From an uncultured Algibacter sp. (GTDB lineage: Bacteria > Bacteroidota > Bacteroidia > Flavobacteriales > Flavobacteriaceae): DNA of 64,000 bases. Of the stretch, positions 48,433 through 58,100 are shown one piece after another. The position numbers were made by a program, and so were the translations under genes. The stretch covers positions 43,311 to 107,310 of the forward strand of contig CALGNX010000018.1 of the NCBI GenBank assembly GCA_937958265.1, read 5' to 3'. Below the pieces are notes generated by a model. That model saw only the letters and a program-made list of their open reading frames with translations. It did not search any database and was not told the DNA's origin. Within the stretch, counting starts at the first letter, position 1; each line of letters starts with the position of its first letter.

Positions 48433-48736
48433 CGGTTTTAGAAAGCGTGAAGTTGTAATCACTACAGAAGAACAGTATCCACAACATATTTTAGTAGAAT
48501 TCATCCAAGATAAATGTGATTTACTCAATGGTTATGTTGTAGGGCAAGAAGTGAAAATAGCCCTCAATTTAAGAGGTAGAGAATGGGTAAATCCTGAAGG
48601 AGTATCAAAATACTTCAATGCTATTCAAGGTTGGAGAATAGAGCTTATAAATAGCCAAGAATCTACTTCAAATAGTTTACTAGAACAAGAACCATCAAGT
48701 TTTTTGGATGACCCAGATAATGACTTACCATTTTAA
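48377..48736 (+). CDS. DUF3127 family protein (SSB-like)
   Basis: GFRKREVVITTEEQYPQHILVEFIQDKCDLLNGYVVGQEVKIALNLRGREWVNPEG; acidic DDPDNDLPF tail. Confidence 0.8.
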   Translation: MDLVGKIKILNGTQTLGDNGFRKREVVITTEEQYPQHILVEFIQDKCDLLNGYVVGQEVKIALNLRGREWVNPEGVSKYFNAIQGWRIELINSQESTSNSLLEQEPSSFLDDPDNDLPF

Positions 48737-48768
48737 CCCAAATCAATTAAAAATTAAAAACCAGTATT

Positions 48769-49503
48769 ATGAAGAAAGTATTATTAGTATTAATAGCTGT
48801 TTTATCATTTACAGCCTGTTCAAATGATAGTGATGACAACAATTCAAGTGAAATAGAAACAAAATTACTAGGTAAATGGCTCTTTGAAAACCCTAATAAT
48901 ACCCCTACAGTAAACAATTCATTTACATTTACTTCTGATGGTAAAGTAATATACTCTTATTGGGATGGAGGTTCAGGGAACAATTATGATAGTGAAACAG
49001 GTCCTTTTAGTTTTAATGAAGATGTGATGACAATGATTTTTCCAGAAGACGTAAGTTTAACCTTTGTTCAAAAAGTAGTGTTTATTAATGATAATGTTGT
49101 TGAATTTGAAGAAACAGGTGTGTCCAATGAGAATGCCTATGAAGGTGTTTATTATAGAGATGGTGCAGAAAGTTATGAAGGTTTTGTAGAGCAATTGCCT
49201 GCTAGTACTCAGCTTCATATAGTAGAATTTAAAACAGGTACATTAGATGCTTGGGTTTCTGTAAGTTTAACAACAAAGCTAACTTTTGGGGATGGTACCA
49301 AGTCCACCATTAATTCAAATTTTGATTATGATAAAAACGTAGTTAGTGTTGAGATACCAGAGAATACAGCAAGTTTTGAATTGGATTTTTATATAGAAGA
49401 TTCTTCACAAGCTGAAATGCGCTTTTATAATTCTGTAAATGATACTACTGTAAAACAAGAAACCATTAGTCAACAGAGTTATCAATATCAATATTCATTT
49501 TAA
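48769..49503 (+). CDS. Lipoprotein, lipocalin-like
   Basis: Lipobox LSFTAC; LLGKWLFENPNNTPTVNNSFTFTSDGKVIY. Confidence 0.6.
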   Translation: MKKVLLVLIAVLSFTACSNDSDDNNSSEIETKLLGKWLFENPNNTPTVNNSFTFTSDGKVIYSYWDGGSGNNYDSETGPFSFNEDVMTMIFPEDVSLTFVQKVVFINDNVVEFEETGVSNENAYEGVYYRDGAESYEGFVEQLPASTQLHIVEFKTGTLDAWVSVSLTTKLTFGDGTKSTINSNFDYDKNVVSVEIPENTASFELDFYIEDSSQAEMRFYNSVNDTTVKQETISQQSYQYQYSF

Positions 49504-49510
49504 TGAAGGT

Positions 49511-49918
49511 ATGTGTAAATCCTTATTAAAAGAGTTGCGTTTTAAAATTGGAGAACAATATGAACTAAATGAGTTTAATTTAAAGAGTATAGAATCAACT
49601 TTTAGTAATGGTTTGGAGTACGAGAACTATGAATACATAAAAGATGATTTAATAACGGTTTTAGGTTTAGATTTAGTTAGTAAAGTAATTCTACAGTATA
49701 ATGGAGATTTGTTATCAGGGTTTATCTATACTTTAGATGCAAAGGATTGGACAAACTTAATTAGTAAGATAAATAATTATTTACCTGAAATAGGAAAACA
49801 GAGTTTAGAAATAATGCCTGTTAATGTGATATTAGAGTATCATGAAACTTACAATATTAAGCTTTCCATTGAAGTAGGAGATAGTTTGTTTTTTAAGGTT
49901 TGTAAAATCTCAGGTTAA
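49511..49918 (+). CDS. Hypothetical protein
   Basis: ORF at right end of element. Confidence 0.45.
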   Translation: MCKSLLKELRFKIGEQYELNEFNLKSIESTFSNGLEYENYEYIKDDLITVLGLDLVSKVILQYNGDLLSGFIYTLDAKDWTNLISKINNYLPEIGKQSLEIMPVNVILEYHETYNIKLSIEVGDSLFFKVCKISG

Positions 49919-49936
49919 ACATAGGTTAAACATTTT
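49909..49936 (+). repeat. Right subterminal direct repeat (candidate integrase arm sites)
   Basis: Identical 28 bp to 30387-30414. Confidence 0.85.
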
Positions 49937-50045
49937 AGTCAATAAAGGATAACAAAGGAAACCAAGAGTAAATTGAAATATTTATATCTTATTGATAATC
50001 AAACAAGAGAAGCTAAAAGAAAGAATCTGAAAAGTATATTTAACA

Positions 50046-50090
50046 GACTGTTAATCAGAGGGTCCTTGGTTCGAGCCCAAGAGAAGGAGC
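50046..50090 (+). repeat. attR core: 45-bp direct repeat (tRNA-Asn 3' fragment)
   Basis: Identical to 30295-30339. Confidence 0.95.
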
Positions 50091-50099
50091 AAAAAACAA

Positions 50100-50128
50100 A
50101 CCCGATACGAGAGTATCGGGTTTTTTTG
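50100..50128 (+). terminator. Probable original tRNA-Asn terminator
   Basis: ACCCGATACgagaGTATCGGGTTTTTTT. Confidence 0.85.
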
Positions 50129-50889
50129 TGGATTAATATTTACACATCCTTCATTTTAAGAATCATGGATCAAACCCAAAAGTTGTGGGATTTTAGATTT
50201 ATGCAAAATACTAGTAAGTTTAAACAGGAAGAAATACACATTTCCAACCCTCTAAAGGCCTTAATTTTTACGTTGAATGATTCAACCTAAACTTTCGAAA
50301 TCTATTAACTGTAAATCCAACAGGTTTTGAGCAATCGTTTTAAATACTCTCTATCCTAATCTTTAGAAGTAACTTTTATAGCTTTTGCGAACTTATTTTT
50401 TTAAACGCTAGCCAATAAACGGTAATGAGTAGTAAAGAATTCTGGCTTGTTACTAAACAATATTTTGGGACCTACGCACCCCTCGGTAAACTTAAAACTT
50501 CTACCTAACGCTCCGTAAAATTGATAAGTTAATCCTGTTTAAATTACACCCAAAAAATACATATAGAGTTTCACTTTAAAAAAAAGCACAAATAGGCTTA
50601 CATTTACTAATACTTTGTAAAAAATTAAGTGACGAATAATAAAAAACTCCTCTAGTCTTTATATACTATTCTCGAAATTTCTATTTACTATAACTACCGA
50701 ATAAATCCTGGCATCTGTAAGGTTTCTTTATAAGTATTCTGAAGGCACCTATAATACATGAGTACAAATTCATGAGATTGCTGTACTTTTAACCCTTTAA
50801 ATTTAAACCTGTTTCTATTAAAATATTTAAATTTTGTTTAATACAAGTACTATCTATACATAGATTTTATTTTATTATTAAAGCCCTAG

Positions 50890-51174
50890 TTAGGATGTTT
50901 TTTTACGATCTGTATGTCCTAATTCTTTTTGAGGCGCTATCGTATCTCTTACTAGTTGCTTTAATTCTTTTATATCAGGAAAACCATTCTTTTCTTTTCT
51001 GGACCAAATTAAACTTCCATTCGCTTTAACTTCAAAAACACCTCCTGTGCCTGGTATTAAAGTCAGTGCTGTTAATTCTTGATTAAAAGTAGTTAGCAAT
51101 TCCTGGGCCATCCAAGAAGACCTTAAAAGCCATCTACATTGCGTGCAATACGTAATTTCCACAGTATTTTTCAT
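50890..51174 (-). CDS. SelT/SelW/SelH (Rdx) family protein
   Basis: VEITYCTQCRWLLRSSWMAQELL, GTGGVFEVKANGSLIWSRK. Confidence 0.88.
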   Translation of the reverse strand: MKNTVEITYCTQCRWLLRSSWMAQELLTTFNQELTALTLIPGTGGVFEVKANGSLIWSRKEKNGFPDIKELKQLVRDTIAPQKELGHTDRKKTS

Positions 51175-51353
51175 AGCAGGAAAATAAATAAAAATTTAAT
51201 TAATCATGCCAAAACACTAAAGCAAACTACCTTTTAAGCTGTAATTTTTCCGATAAACAGTCTTAACAATTATGTTTTTTCTCATAAAATAAAAAAAACT
51301 AGAAGCATAACAATATTGTATACTTCTAGTTAACGTGCCTAGGTTAAAAAAGC

Positions 51354-52229
51354 TTATCTATTTGCTCTCTTATAAGTTGTATTAGCCCATCTAATATGTG
51401 CTGTACCACCTGTACATCTGTAAGCACCATACCTAAAACCAGACTGAGTACCCCTACTCCCTTCTGGGACATTCCAATAATAAGTTTTCCCGTTTATAGT
51501 GGTATTGCAATAGTGTTGTTTCTCACCATTTCTAAACCTAAAACCCATTCTTACTTTAAAAGTGTTCTCCGCACCCTTTTTAACAGTTGTTAACTTTACA
51601 ATTTCTCTCCCTATATTTCTAGTTCTTTTTCCAACTATTCTCTCTGCGTAGATATCAAAATCTCCTTTAGCATTTCTTTTGGCTAGATATAAACAAATGG
51701 CAGGGTCCTTATCCCCACTTCCCGGACTAGATCCGCTTGCTCTATATTTTCCTTTTGTTTGAGCAAAATAAGTACCAGAGCGATTTGGATTGCTAGTATT
51801 TACACCAACACTCTCAATTATAAAATTTCCTTTAAAAACAAAACTACTTCCGAATTTACTATTTGTCCTCGGGTACGAGCGCTCCATTCTAGGTTGTAAG
51901 CCGTTAGTATCCCAATGGTTAGAATTGTGGGCAATTCTATAATTACCGTATTTTTTACCAAACTTGGTTATCTCGTAGTAGTCTTGATAACAAGTTCTAT
52001 CGTCCATTTTACCCGAGTTTACAGGTTTTCTTAGGTCTACATTTCTTGTTTGGAAATTACTCTTTCTTGGTGTACAATTAGTCTGTTCCCCCCTTCTGGG
52101 TAACAACTCTGTTTCAGTTACTTCATTTTGCGCTAAAGCGATGTCATCATTTTGGACGTCACAAGAAAGCAAAGTAGCAAACAAGAACACAAATCTGATT
52201 AATCTAATTTTAATGTTAATTTTTGTCAT
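51354..52229 (-). CDS. Hypothetical lipoprotein
   Basis: Lipobox LLSC; no confident family. Confidence 0.5.
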   Translation of the reverse strand: MTKINIKIRLIRFVFLFATLLSCDVQNDDIALAQNEVTETELLPRRGEQTNCTPRKSNFQTRNVDLRKPVNSGKMDDRTCYQDYYEITKFGKKYGNYRIAHNSNHWDTNGLQPRMERSYPRTNSKFGSSFVFKGNFIIESVGVNTSNPNRSGTYFAQTKGKYRASGSSPGSGDKDPAICLYLAKRNAKGDFDIYAERIVGKRTRNIGREIVKLTTVKKGAENTFKVRMGFRFRNGEKQHYCNTTINGKTYYWNVPEGSRGTQSGFRYGAYRCTGGTAHIRWANTTYKRANR

Positions 52230-52816
52230 AATTCTCTGTTTTTTTGGAAGGTTAGTTCACAAATTTAAAAAAAAAAAAAAAAAACCTTGAATTACCCTGT
52301 GCTATTCTGTAATATTCCATCATGCTTAGTTTTTTTTAAAAAAAATATAACAAATCTCAAAAAACTACATTAAAATATAAATTATAAGAAATTTACATTC
52401 AAATATTAAATTTACACGGCATTAGTTGCCTCCAATTAGGTACCTCCTAAAATAAAGTATCATTTCAGGAACACTATTGTAATTGCGCTTATACTTTGAT
52501 TAATTAATAGACTAACAGACTCATTAAATATAAACTTGTTTTAATCGCCAAAATGTATGTTGTAAAATTCCGCAGAAGTATTTGCGCTATTTCAAATTTT
52601 TAACAATTTTCACTATCCTAGAATTTATACTAAACGCTTAAAATATTATTTTTAAGTCTTAGTAAGCGCTTTTATAACTGCTCATTAGGTCTTAGACTTT
52701 TTATTCTGTATTTGCCACCTATCGGCTTCACGCTACAATTTATACCTATAAAATTTATCATTTACATTTTTTAGCGTCAACGCCACCATAAAATTTAACC
52801 AAAAGCTAAAGCCCCT

Positions 52817-53017
52817 TTACTTAATAATTTTTTTAACCAACATCATACCACCTAATTTACCCACTATTTTTAAACCAGATTGCATCCAACTAAGAGGTTT
52901 CAAATCTTCTTTATACTCATTTTTCAAACCTTTAATCTCTTCATAGGCTATTTTACGCTCTAAATCTAGAATTTCTAGCTCGCGCTCAATACTTTCCATA
53001 TTTTTGTATGCACCCAT
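52817..53017 (-). CDS. Small hypothetical protein
   Basis: Operon with holin-like and YtxH-like genes. Confidence 0.5.
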   Translation of the reverse strand: MGAYKNMESIERELEILDLERKIAYEEIKGLKNEYKEDLKPLSWMQSGLKIVGKLGGMMLVKKIIK

Positions 53018-53018
53018 T

Positions 53019-53366
53019 TTAATTAAAAATTTTTTTTGATAATTTTCGTACAGCTAAATTATTAATATGCGACTTTGCCATGTAAGCGATTAAAAAGCAT
53101 ATTACAAAAAACACCCCTACGGCAGTAAAACCCATAGCATAACTTTCTAGTAATTCTCCTAAAAATAAAGCCGACGCCACAGCCAAAAAACCAACACATA
53201 AAAACAATACCCCCCCGATAACCATAGTTTTAAAAACTAAGCCTATCGCGACTGATAGTTGCTGAAATAATTTTAGCTTGTAATACCTATAAGAGGCTTT
53301 AAAATATTTCTCCCCAAGATCTGTTGCTTTGGAATTTGTTTCGCTTAAAGCATCTATTAAACTCAT
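53019..53366 (-). CDS. Phage holin family / DUF1469-like membrane protein
   Basis: Two TM segments, amphipathic N-terminus; adjacent to YtxH. Confidence 0.65.
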   Translation of the reverse strand: MSLIDALSETNSKATDLGEKYFKASYRYYKLKLFQQLSVAIGLVFKTMVIGGVLFLCVGFLAVASALFLGELLESYAMGFTAVGVFFVICFLIAYMAKSHINNLAVRKLSKKIFN

Positions 53367-53369
53367 AAA

Positions 53370-53702
53370 TTATGATGTTTTTTGTAATCTTTTATTCTTC
53401 TCCTTTAAATCTTTTAGTTTTCTTTCCATCGTAGAAATTACGTCGTCTGCCTTATGGCTCGCACTCATAACAATGGAATCCATCTGCTCATCTAAGCTTT
53501 GCTTTTGTGAGGTTGCGGTGGATATTACTTGATCTTTAAAATCCACTGCTGTTTCAGAAATTTTCTGTTTTGCCAAAAGTGCCTCATCACTTATTTTCTG
53601 TCTGGTATTAGCGCCTTTATCTGGTGCAAACAATATGCCTAATGCCGCTCCAATTGCTGTTCCTGCTAATATACCTAATACTGTATTTCCGCTATCGCTC
53701 AT
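53370..53702 (-). CDS. YtxH domain-containing protein
   Basis: GNTVLGILAGTAIGAALGILFAPDKGANTRQKI. Confidence 0.88.
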   Translation of the reverse strand: MSDSGNTVLGILAGTAIGAALGILFAPDKGANTRQKISDEALLAKQKISETAVDFKDQVISTATSQKQSLDEQMDSIVMSASHKADDVISTMERKLKDLKEKNKRLQKTS

Positions 53703-53857
53703 AATTTTTTTATTATTTTAGTTATTAAATTACTCTCAATCAAAGATATATCTAAACAAATGTCTTGCTTAACGCATTAGATTTTACTTTTAACTTATTT
53801 CCAATTTATTTTACAAGCTGAAGTTAAAACAACAACTTCATATAATAGATTACTTTT

Positions 53858-54014
53858 GCGTTAGGGATTGAAACGGCATCCTTTATGTAAAACGTTAAAA
53901 CTAAAACCAAACCACAAAAAAAACACGTTTCTAAGCACAAAAATGCCCATTAAAAAACAATTAAACCTTTACATAAAGATATAGTGTAAAGCCCGACCCT
54001 TTCGGGTAACGCCC
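53858..54014. repeat. GCGTTA...TAACGC intergenic repeat, copy C (reverse orientation)
   Basis: GCGTTAGGGATTGAAACGGCATCC...AAAGATATAGTGTAAAGCCCGACCCTTTCGGGTAACGCCC. Confidence 0.6.
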
Positions 54015-54171
54015 AAATATGTGTTATGTTTACGAGCATTCTTAAAAAACGAAAACAATTTTACTTTAAATTTTCCAATTGAAATTACAAGCGTTTTTAA
54101 CACAATAAACACTAGTCAATATAGTAATAACAGCTATAACCCATTAATTTTTTGACTATTTTTGCAGAGCT

Positions 54172-56124
54172 ATGAATAATTTACAACTTTCAGATTGGTT
54201 ACCTACCACAAACAAAGAGGTTAAAATACGCGGATGGGATACCTTAGATGTTATCCTGTTTAGTGGCGATGCTTACGTTGATCATCCTTCTTTTGGGCCT
54301 GCCGTTATTGGTAGAATTTTAGAGAGTTACGGTTTACGCGTAGCTATTGTACCGCAGCCTAACGTAAAGGACAATCTACAGGATTTTGTAAAAATGGGTA
54401 AACCAAAGTTATTTTTTGGTGTTACAGGAGGCTGTATGGACCCAATGCTTAGTAATTATAATGCTAATAAAAAACGTAGGGACAAGGATGCCTACACGCC
54501 TAATGGTGATATTGGCTTTAGGCCAGATTACGCAACTACCGTTTACTCTAATATTTTAAAAGAAAAATGGCCAGATACCCCTATTTTAATTGGCGGTATT
54601 GAAGCCTCGCTGCGTCGTGTAACGCATTACGATTTTTGGAGCGACACTTTAATGCCATCCATTTTAGAGAGCTCTAAGGCCGATATGCTAGTGTATGGTA
54701 TGGGCGAACAACCCCTGCGCGAAGTCGTACGCTTAATGCAAAAAGGCGTGCCGTTTTCTAGTATTACTACTATAAAACAAACTGCTGTTTTATTGGATGC
54801 TGGTGCTAAAATACCAAAAAACAGTAATTGGGAAGATGTTGAGATTGCTTCGCACGAACAGTGTTTAAAGGATAAGAAAAAATACGCATCAAATTTTAAG
54901 GTCATCGAACAAGAATCGAATAAGTTGGCTGCCCGTCGTATTTTTCAAAAAATTGGTAACAAAACATTAATGATTAACCCACCGTGTGAAACCATGACGG
55001 AGAGTGAAATTGATGCCTCCTTCGAGTTGCCATACACACGTATGCCACACCCAAAGTATAACAAGCGAGGCCCAATTCCGGCATACGAAATGATTAAGTT
55101 TTCCATAAACATACATCGTGGTTGCTTTGGTGGTTGTAGTTTTTGCACCATTTCTGCTCATCAAGGGAAGTTTATTGCATCTCGAAGCCAAGAATCTGTA
55201 CTACGCGAAGTTGATACCGTTGCCAACATGCCAGATTTTAAAGGCTACCTATCTGATATTGGAGGACCAAGTGCCAACATGTATAAAATGAAAGGTAAGG
55301 TACAATCCATTTGTGATAAATGTGTTGCACCTTCTTGCATTTCGCCTGTTATTTGCAGTAATTTAGATACCTCGCACAAACCCTTAACAGACTTGTACCA
55401 AGCTGTAGATAGCCATCCAAAAGTAAAAAAATCGTTTATAGGTTCGGGTATTAGGCACGATATGTTAGTACCGGAATTTAATAAAAATGCCGACCCCAAA
55501 GAACTAGATGACTATACAGAGGAAGTTATGACGAAACATGTTTCTGGCCGCCTTAAAGTAGCACCAGAACATACAAGCGACCCTGTTTTAAAACTAATGC
55601 GTAAACCATCGTTTAGTTATTTCCATAAATTTAAAGAGCGTTTCGATAAAATTAATATTGCAAAAGGTTTAAAATTACAACTTATACCCTACTTTATTTC
55701 CAACCACCCGGCCTGCGAAGTTGAAGACATGGCAAACTTAGCAGCCGAAACCAAAGATATGGGGTTTCAACTAGAACAAGTGCAAGGTTTTACACCAACT
55801 CCCATGACGGTGGCTACAGTTATTTATTATAGCGGCTACCACCCATACACACTTAAAAAAGTAAAAACACCTATTTCTCGAAAGGAAAAAGAAGAGCAAC
55901 ACCGTTTCTTTTTTTGGTATAAAGACGAAAATAAAGCCTGGATTAAAAAAACCCTAAACAAATTAGGGCGCCAAGATTTACTAAAAGTGTTACTTCCTGA
56001 GAAAACGGAAAAGTGGCGCAAAAACAAACCAAAGGGCGAAGCAAAAAACACTTACGATGATGCTGTTCCGTTTAATAAACGTAAAAACAAAGCAAAATTT
56101 AGGAGTAAAAAGAAACAGCGATAA
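54172..56124 (+). CDS. YgiQ family radical SAM protein
   Basis: Radical SAM CxxxCxxC (NIHRGCFGGCSFCTISAHQGKFIASRS) and characteristic YgiQ length. Confidence 0.95.
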   Translation: MNNLQLSDWLPTTNKEVKIRGWDTLDVILFSGDAYVDHPSFGPAVIGRILESYGLRVAIVPQPNVKDNLQDFVKMGKPKLFFGVTGGCMDPMLSNYNANKKRRDKDAYTPNGDIGFRPDYATTVYSNILKEKWPDTPILIGGIEASLRRVTHYDFWSDTLMPSILESSKADMLVYGMGEQPLREVVRLMQKGVPFSSITTIKQTAVLLDAGAKIPKNSNWEDVEIASHEQCLKDKKKYASNFKVIEQESNKLAARRIFQKIGNKTLMINPPCETMTESEIDASFELPYTRMPHPKYNKRGPIPAYEMIKFSINIHRGCFGGCSFCTISAHQGKFIASRSQESVLREVDTVANMPDFKGYLSDIGGPSANMYKMKGKVQSICDKCVAPSCISPVICSNLDTSHKPLTDLYQAVDSHPKVKKSFIGSGIRHDMLVPEFNKNADPKELDDYTEEVMTKHVSGRLKVAPEHTSDPVLKLMRKPSFSYFHKFKERFDKINIAKGLKLQLIPYFISNHPACEVEDMANLAAETKDMGFQLEQVQGFTPTPMTVATVIYYSGYHPYTLKKVKTPISRKEKEEQHRFFFWYKDENKAWIKKTLNKLGRQDLLKVLLPEKTEKWRKNKPKGEAKNTYDDAVPFNKRKNKAKFRSKKKQR

Positions 56125-56436
56125 GTATAAATAAAAAAGTGGCAGTTGCTACTTTTTTATTTATCAATTTCTTCGAGACTAACCAAAAATAAATTTTGGT
56201 TTGCAATTAACCATTTAAAATATAATTTTAATATGGTATCCATTTCACTAAAGCATGGAAAACACAATACTTACAATGCTTTAGCAATGTTTTTTATTTA
56301 CTATCTCAATAAAACTAAACGCATTTTTTAAAACTCTTTTTTCAAACAAATCACGATACTAATAAATGGTTTTTATTAAATAATTTCACAACCTAGAACA
56401 GATGTAAAACCAAATTAATTAACTTATATTTAAAGT

Positions 56437-56856
56437 TTACTTTGTATCGATTTCAAACTCGTTATCGCAATTATTACACCTATATTTATCTTTAGAATAA
56501 AAGGGAAGTGTACCAGATAAAAAACCGAACACAAATGCAATAAAAGATTTTAAATTTTTAATTGTAGAAAAAAGCTCAACCTCTTGTTTACCACAATTTG
56601 GGCAAGAAACCAAATTACCATCATTATCCATAGAAAATTTTTCTATAGTACTTAAAATATGCTTAGCCTTTAATGTATCGTGAGCAAGCACCTTAAGCTT
56701 AACCCCACCAATGGCATTACTTACCAAAGGATCCGTATCAATAGTTAAATAATCGCTTAAAAAAACTTGAATACCATCAGCCTCCAACCGGCCTTTTATT
56801 ATTTGAGCTTCAGTTGAATATTGAAATGTTGCAATCGTTATAAAAGTTTCAGCCAT
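56437..56856 (-). CDS. DUF2007 domain protein with C-terminal zinc ribbon
   Basis: ITIATFQYSTEAQIIKGRLEADGIQVFLSD; CPNCGK...CNNC. Confidence 0.85.
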   Translation of the reverse strand: MAETFITIATFQYSTEAQIIKGRLEADGIQVFLSDYLTIDTDPLVSNAIGGVKLKVLAHDTLKAKHILSTIEKFSMDNDGNLVSCPNCGKQEVELFSTIKNLKSFIAFVFGFLSGTLPFYSKDKYRCNNCDNEFEIDTK

Positions 56857-57246
56857 TTAATACATTTAGTATTAATCAAAGATAAGCAAGCAACGTAAAG
56901 TATTCAAAACCTGAGTAATATATTTTAAATGTAACACAATTAAATACTGTTTTTAAAACACTTTGTTCGAGTTTGCATTGCTAAACACATTACTAATTTC
57001 TAATTATTTTCTCAAAAAAAGAAAAACACCTAATCCAATTATAGTATGATTTAGCATGATGGATTTGTTATATTTTACAATAAAGTACAACATTACAATT
57101 ACAAAATAAAATTAGAATGAATAATTTTCAAGCAAAGTAGAAAACCAAAAAAGATGTATTAAAAAATTAAACCTTTTTTAAACCAAAAAAACGTAACAAG
57201 TATCAAAAATTTAAATTAACTTTTAACCGGAAAACAAAATTTATTT

Positions 57247-57397
57247 GGGCGTTACCACAAGGGTCGGGCTTTTCACTATATCTTTTTAAAAAATTATAGC
57301 TAGCAAACATATATTACCATACCTATTAAAGGTATTTAACACACTAAATACACGTATATATATTTTTTAAAAAGGATGCCGCTACAATCCCTAACGC
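57247..57397. repeat. GCGTTA...TAACGC intergenic repeat, copy D
   Basis: GGGCGTTACCACAAGGGTCGGGCTTTTCACTATATCTTTTT...AAAAAGGATGCCGCTACAATCCCTAACGC. Confidence 0.6.
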
Positions 57398-57427
57398 AGA
57401 AAACAGTTAATTAACAGATTAAACGCC

Positions 57428-57868
57428 ATGGCATTAAACACAAACAAAGCCTTAACACTATTTAACCCAAAAACAATCGATGGTTTTGGAGCACTTTTTT
57501 TCGACACCGGAATTTCAGCAGGATTCCCAGCACCAACCGAAGATTTTAACCAACAACACCTATCCTTAGATAACGAACTTGTAAAGAATAAAGAAACAAC
57601 TTTTTACGCACGAGTTAGCGGACAATCCATGATTGGAGCGGGCCTTGATGATAATGATTTATTGGTAATTGATAGAAGCATTACACCTACCAATAATAAA
57701 ATAGCAGTCTGCTTTTTAGATGGTGAATTTACAGTAAAGCGCTTAAGAGTTGACAAGGACGGCATGTGGTTAAAACCAGAAAACCCTAACTACCCTATTA
57801 TAAAAATAACAAAAGCTAATAACTTTGTTATATGGGGCATTGTAACTAATGTTATTAAAAAAGTATAG
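57428..57868 (+). CDS. umuD: UmuD-like S24 peptidase (LexA/UmuD family)
   Basis: Cleavage region SAGFPAPTEDF, catalytic Ser (VSGQSMIGAGL) and Lys (GEFTVKRL). Confidence 0.88.
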   Translation: MALNTNKALTLFNPKTIDGFGALFFDTGISAGFPAPTEDFNQQHLSLDNELVKNKETTFYARVSGQSMIGAGLDDNDLLVIDRSITPTNNKIAVCFLDGEFTVKRLRVDKDGMWLKPENPNYPIIKITKANNFVIWGIVTNVIKKV

Positions 57869-58100
57869 CAGCAAAAAATATAAAACCCATGCATTGCTAA
57901 CGTTTTCTTCCACTTTAAATACATATTAAAAATAAAACCGAATTATACGAATTAACCATAACCATACTGTAAAACAATTTAAATGATTTATATCTAAATA
58001 TCCAGGCGCTTTAAAAAAACATATTGCTAATACCGTATTAATTATCAATTAAGGTTTAAATAAGTATATTTAGCTTTTAGTTTTAAAAAACCAATTATAT

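Larger units (their letters stand above)
30339..50090. mobile_element. Integrative element (genomic island) in tRNA-Asn, ~19.75 kb
   Basis: Flanking 45-bp direct repeats, subterminal 28-bp direct repeats, tyrosine recombinase, excisionase-like HTH, accessory cargo. Confidence 0.92.

Noticed and set aside
30339-50090. Complete prophage or ICE interpretation
   Set aside because: No capsid, portal, terminase, tail, relaxase or type IV secretion genes recognisable; called an integrative element only
49973-50290. ORF spanning the attR junction
   Set aside because: It reads through the tRNA fragment and terminator; chance ORF
50140-50890. Possible IS remnant in the non-coding region after attR
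   Set aside because: No transposase homology or terminal repeats that I could identify
54627-56051. Minus-strand ORFs inside the YgiQ gene
   Set aside because: Antisense shadows; no RBS or domain support
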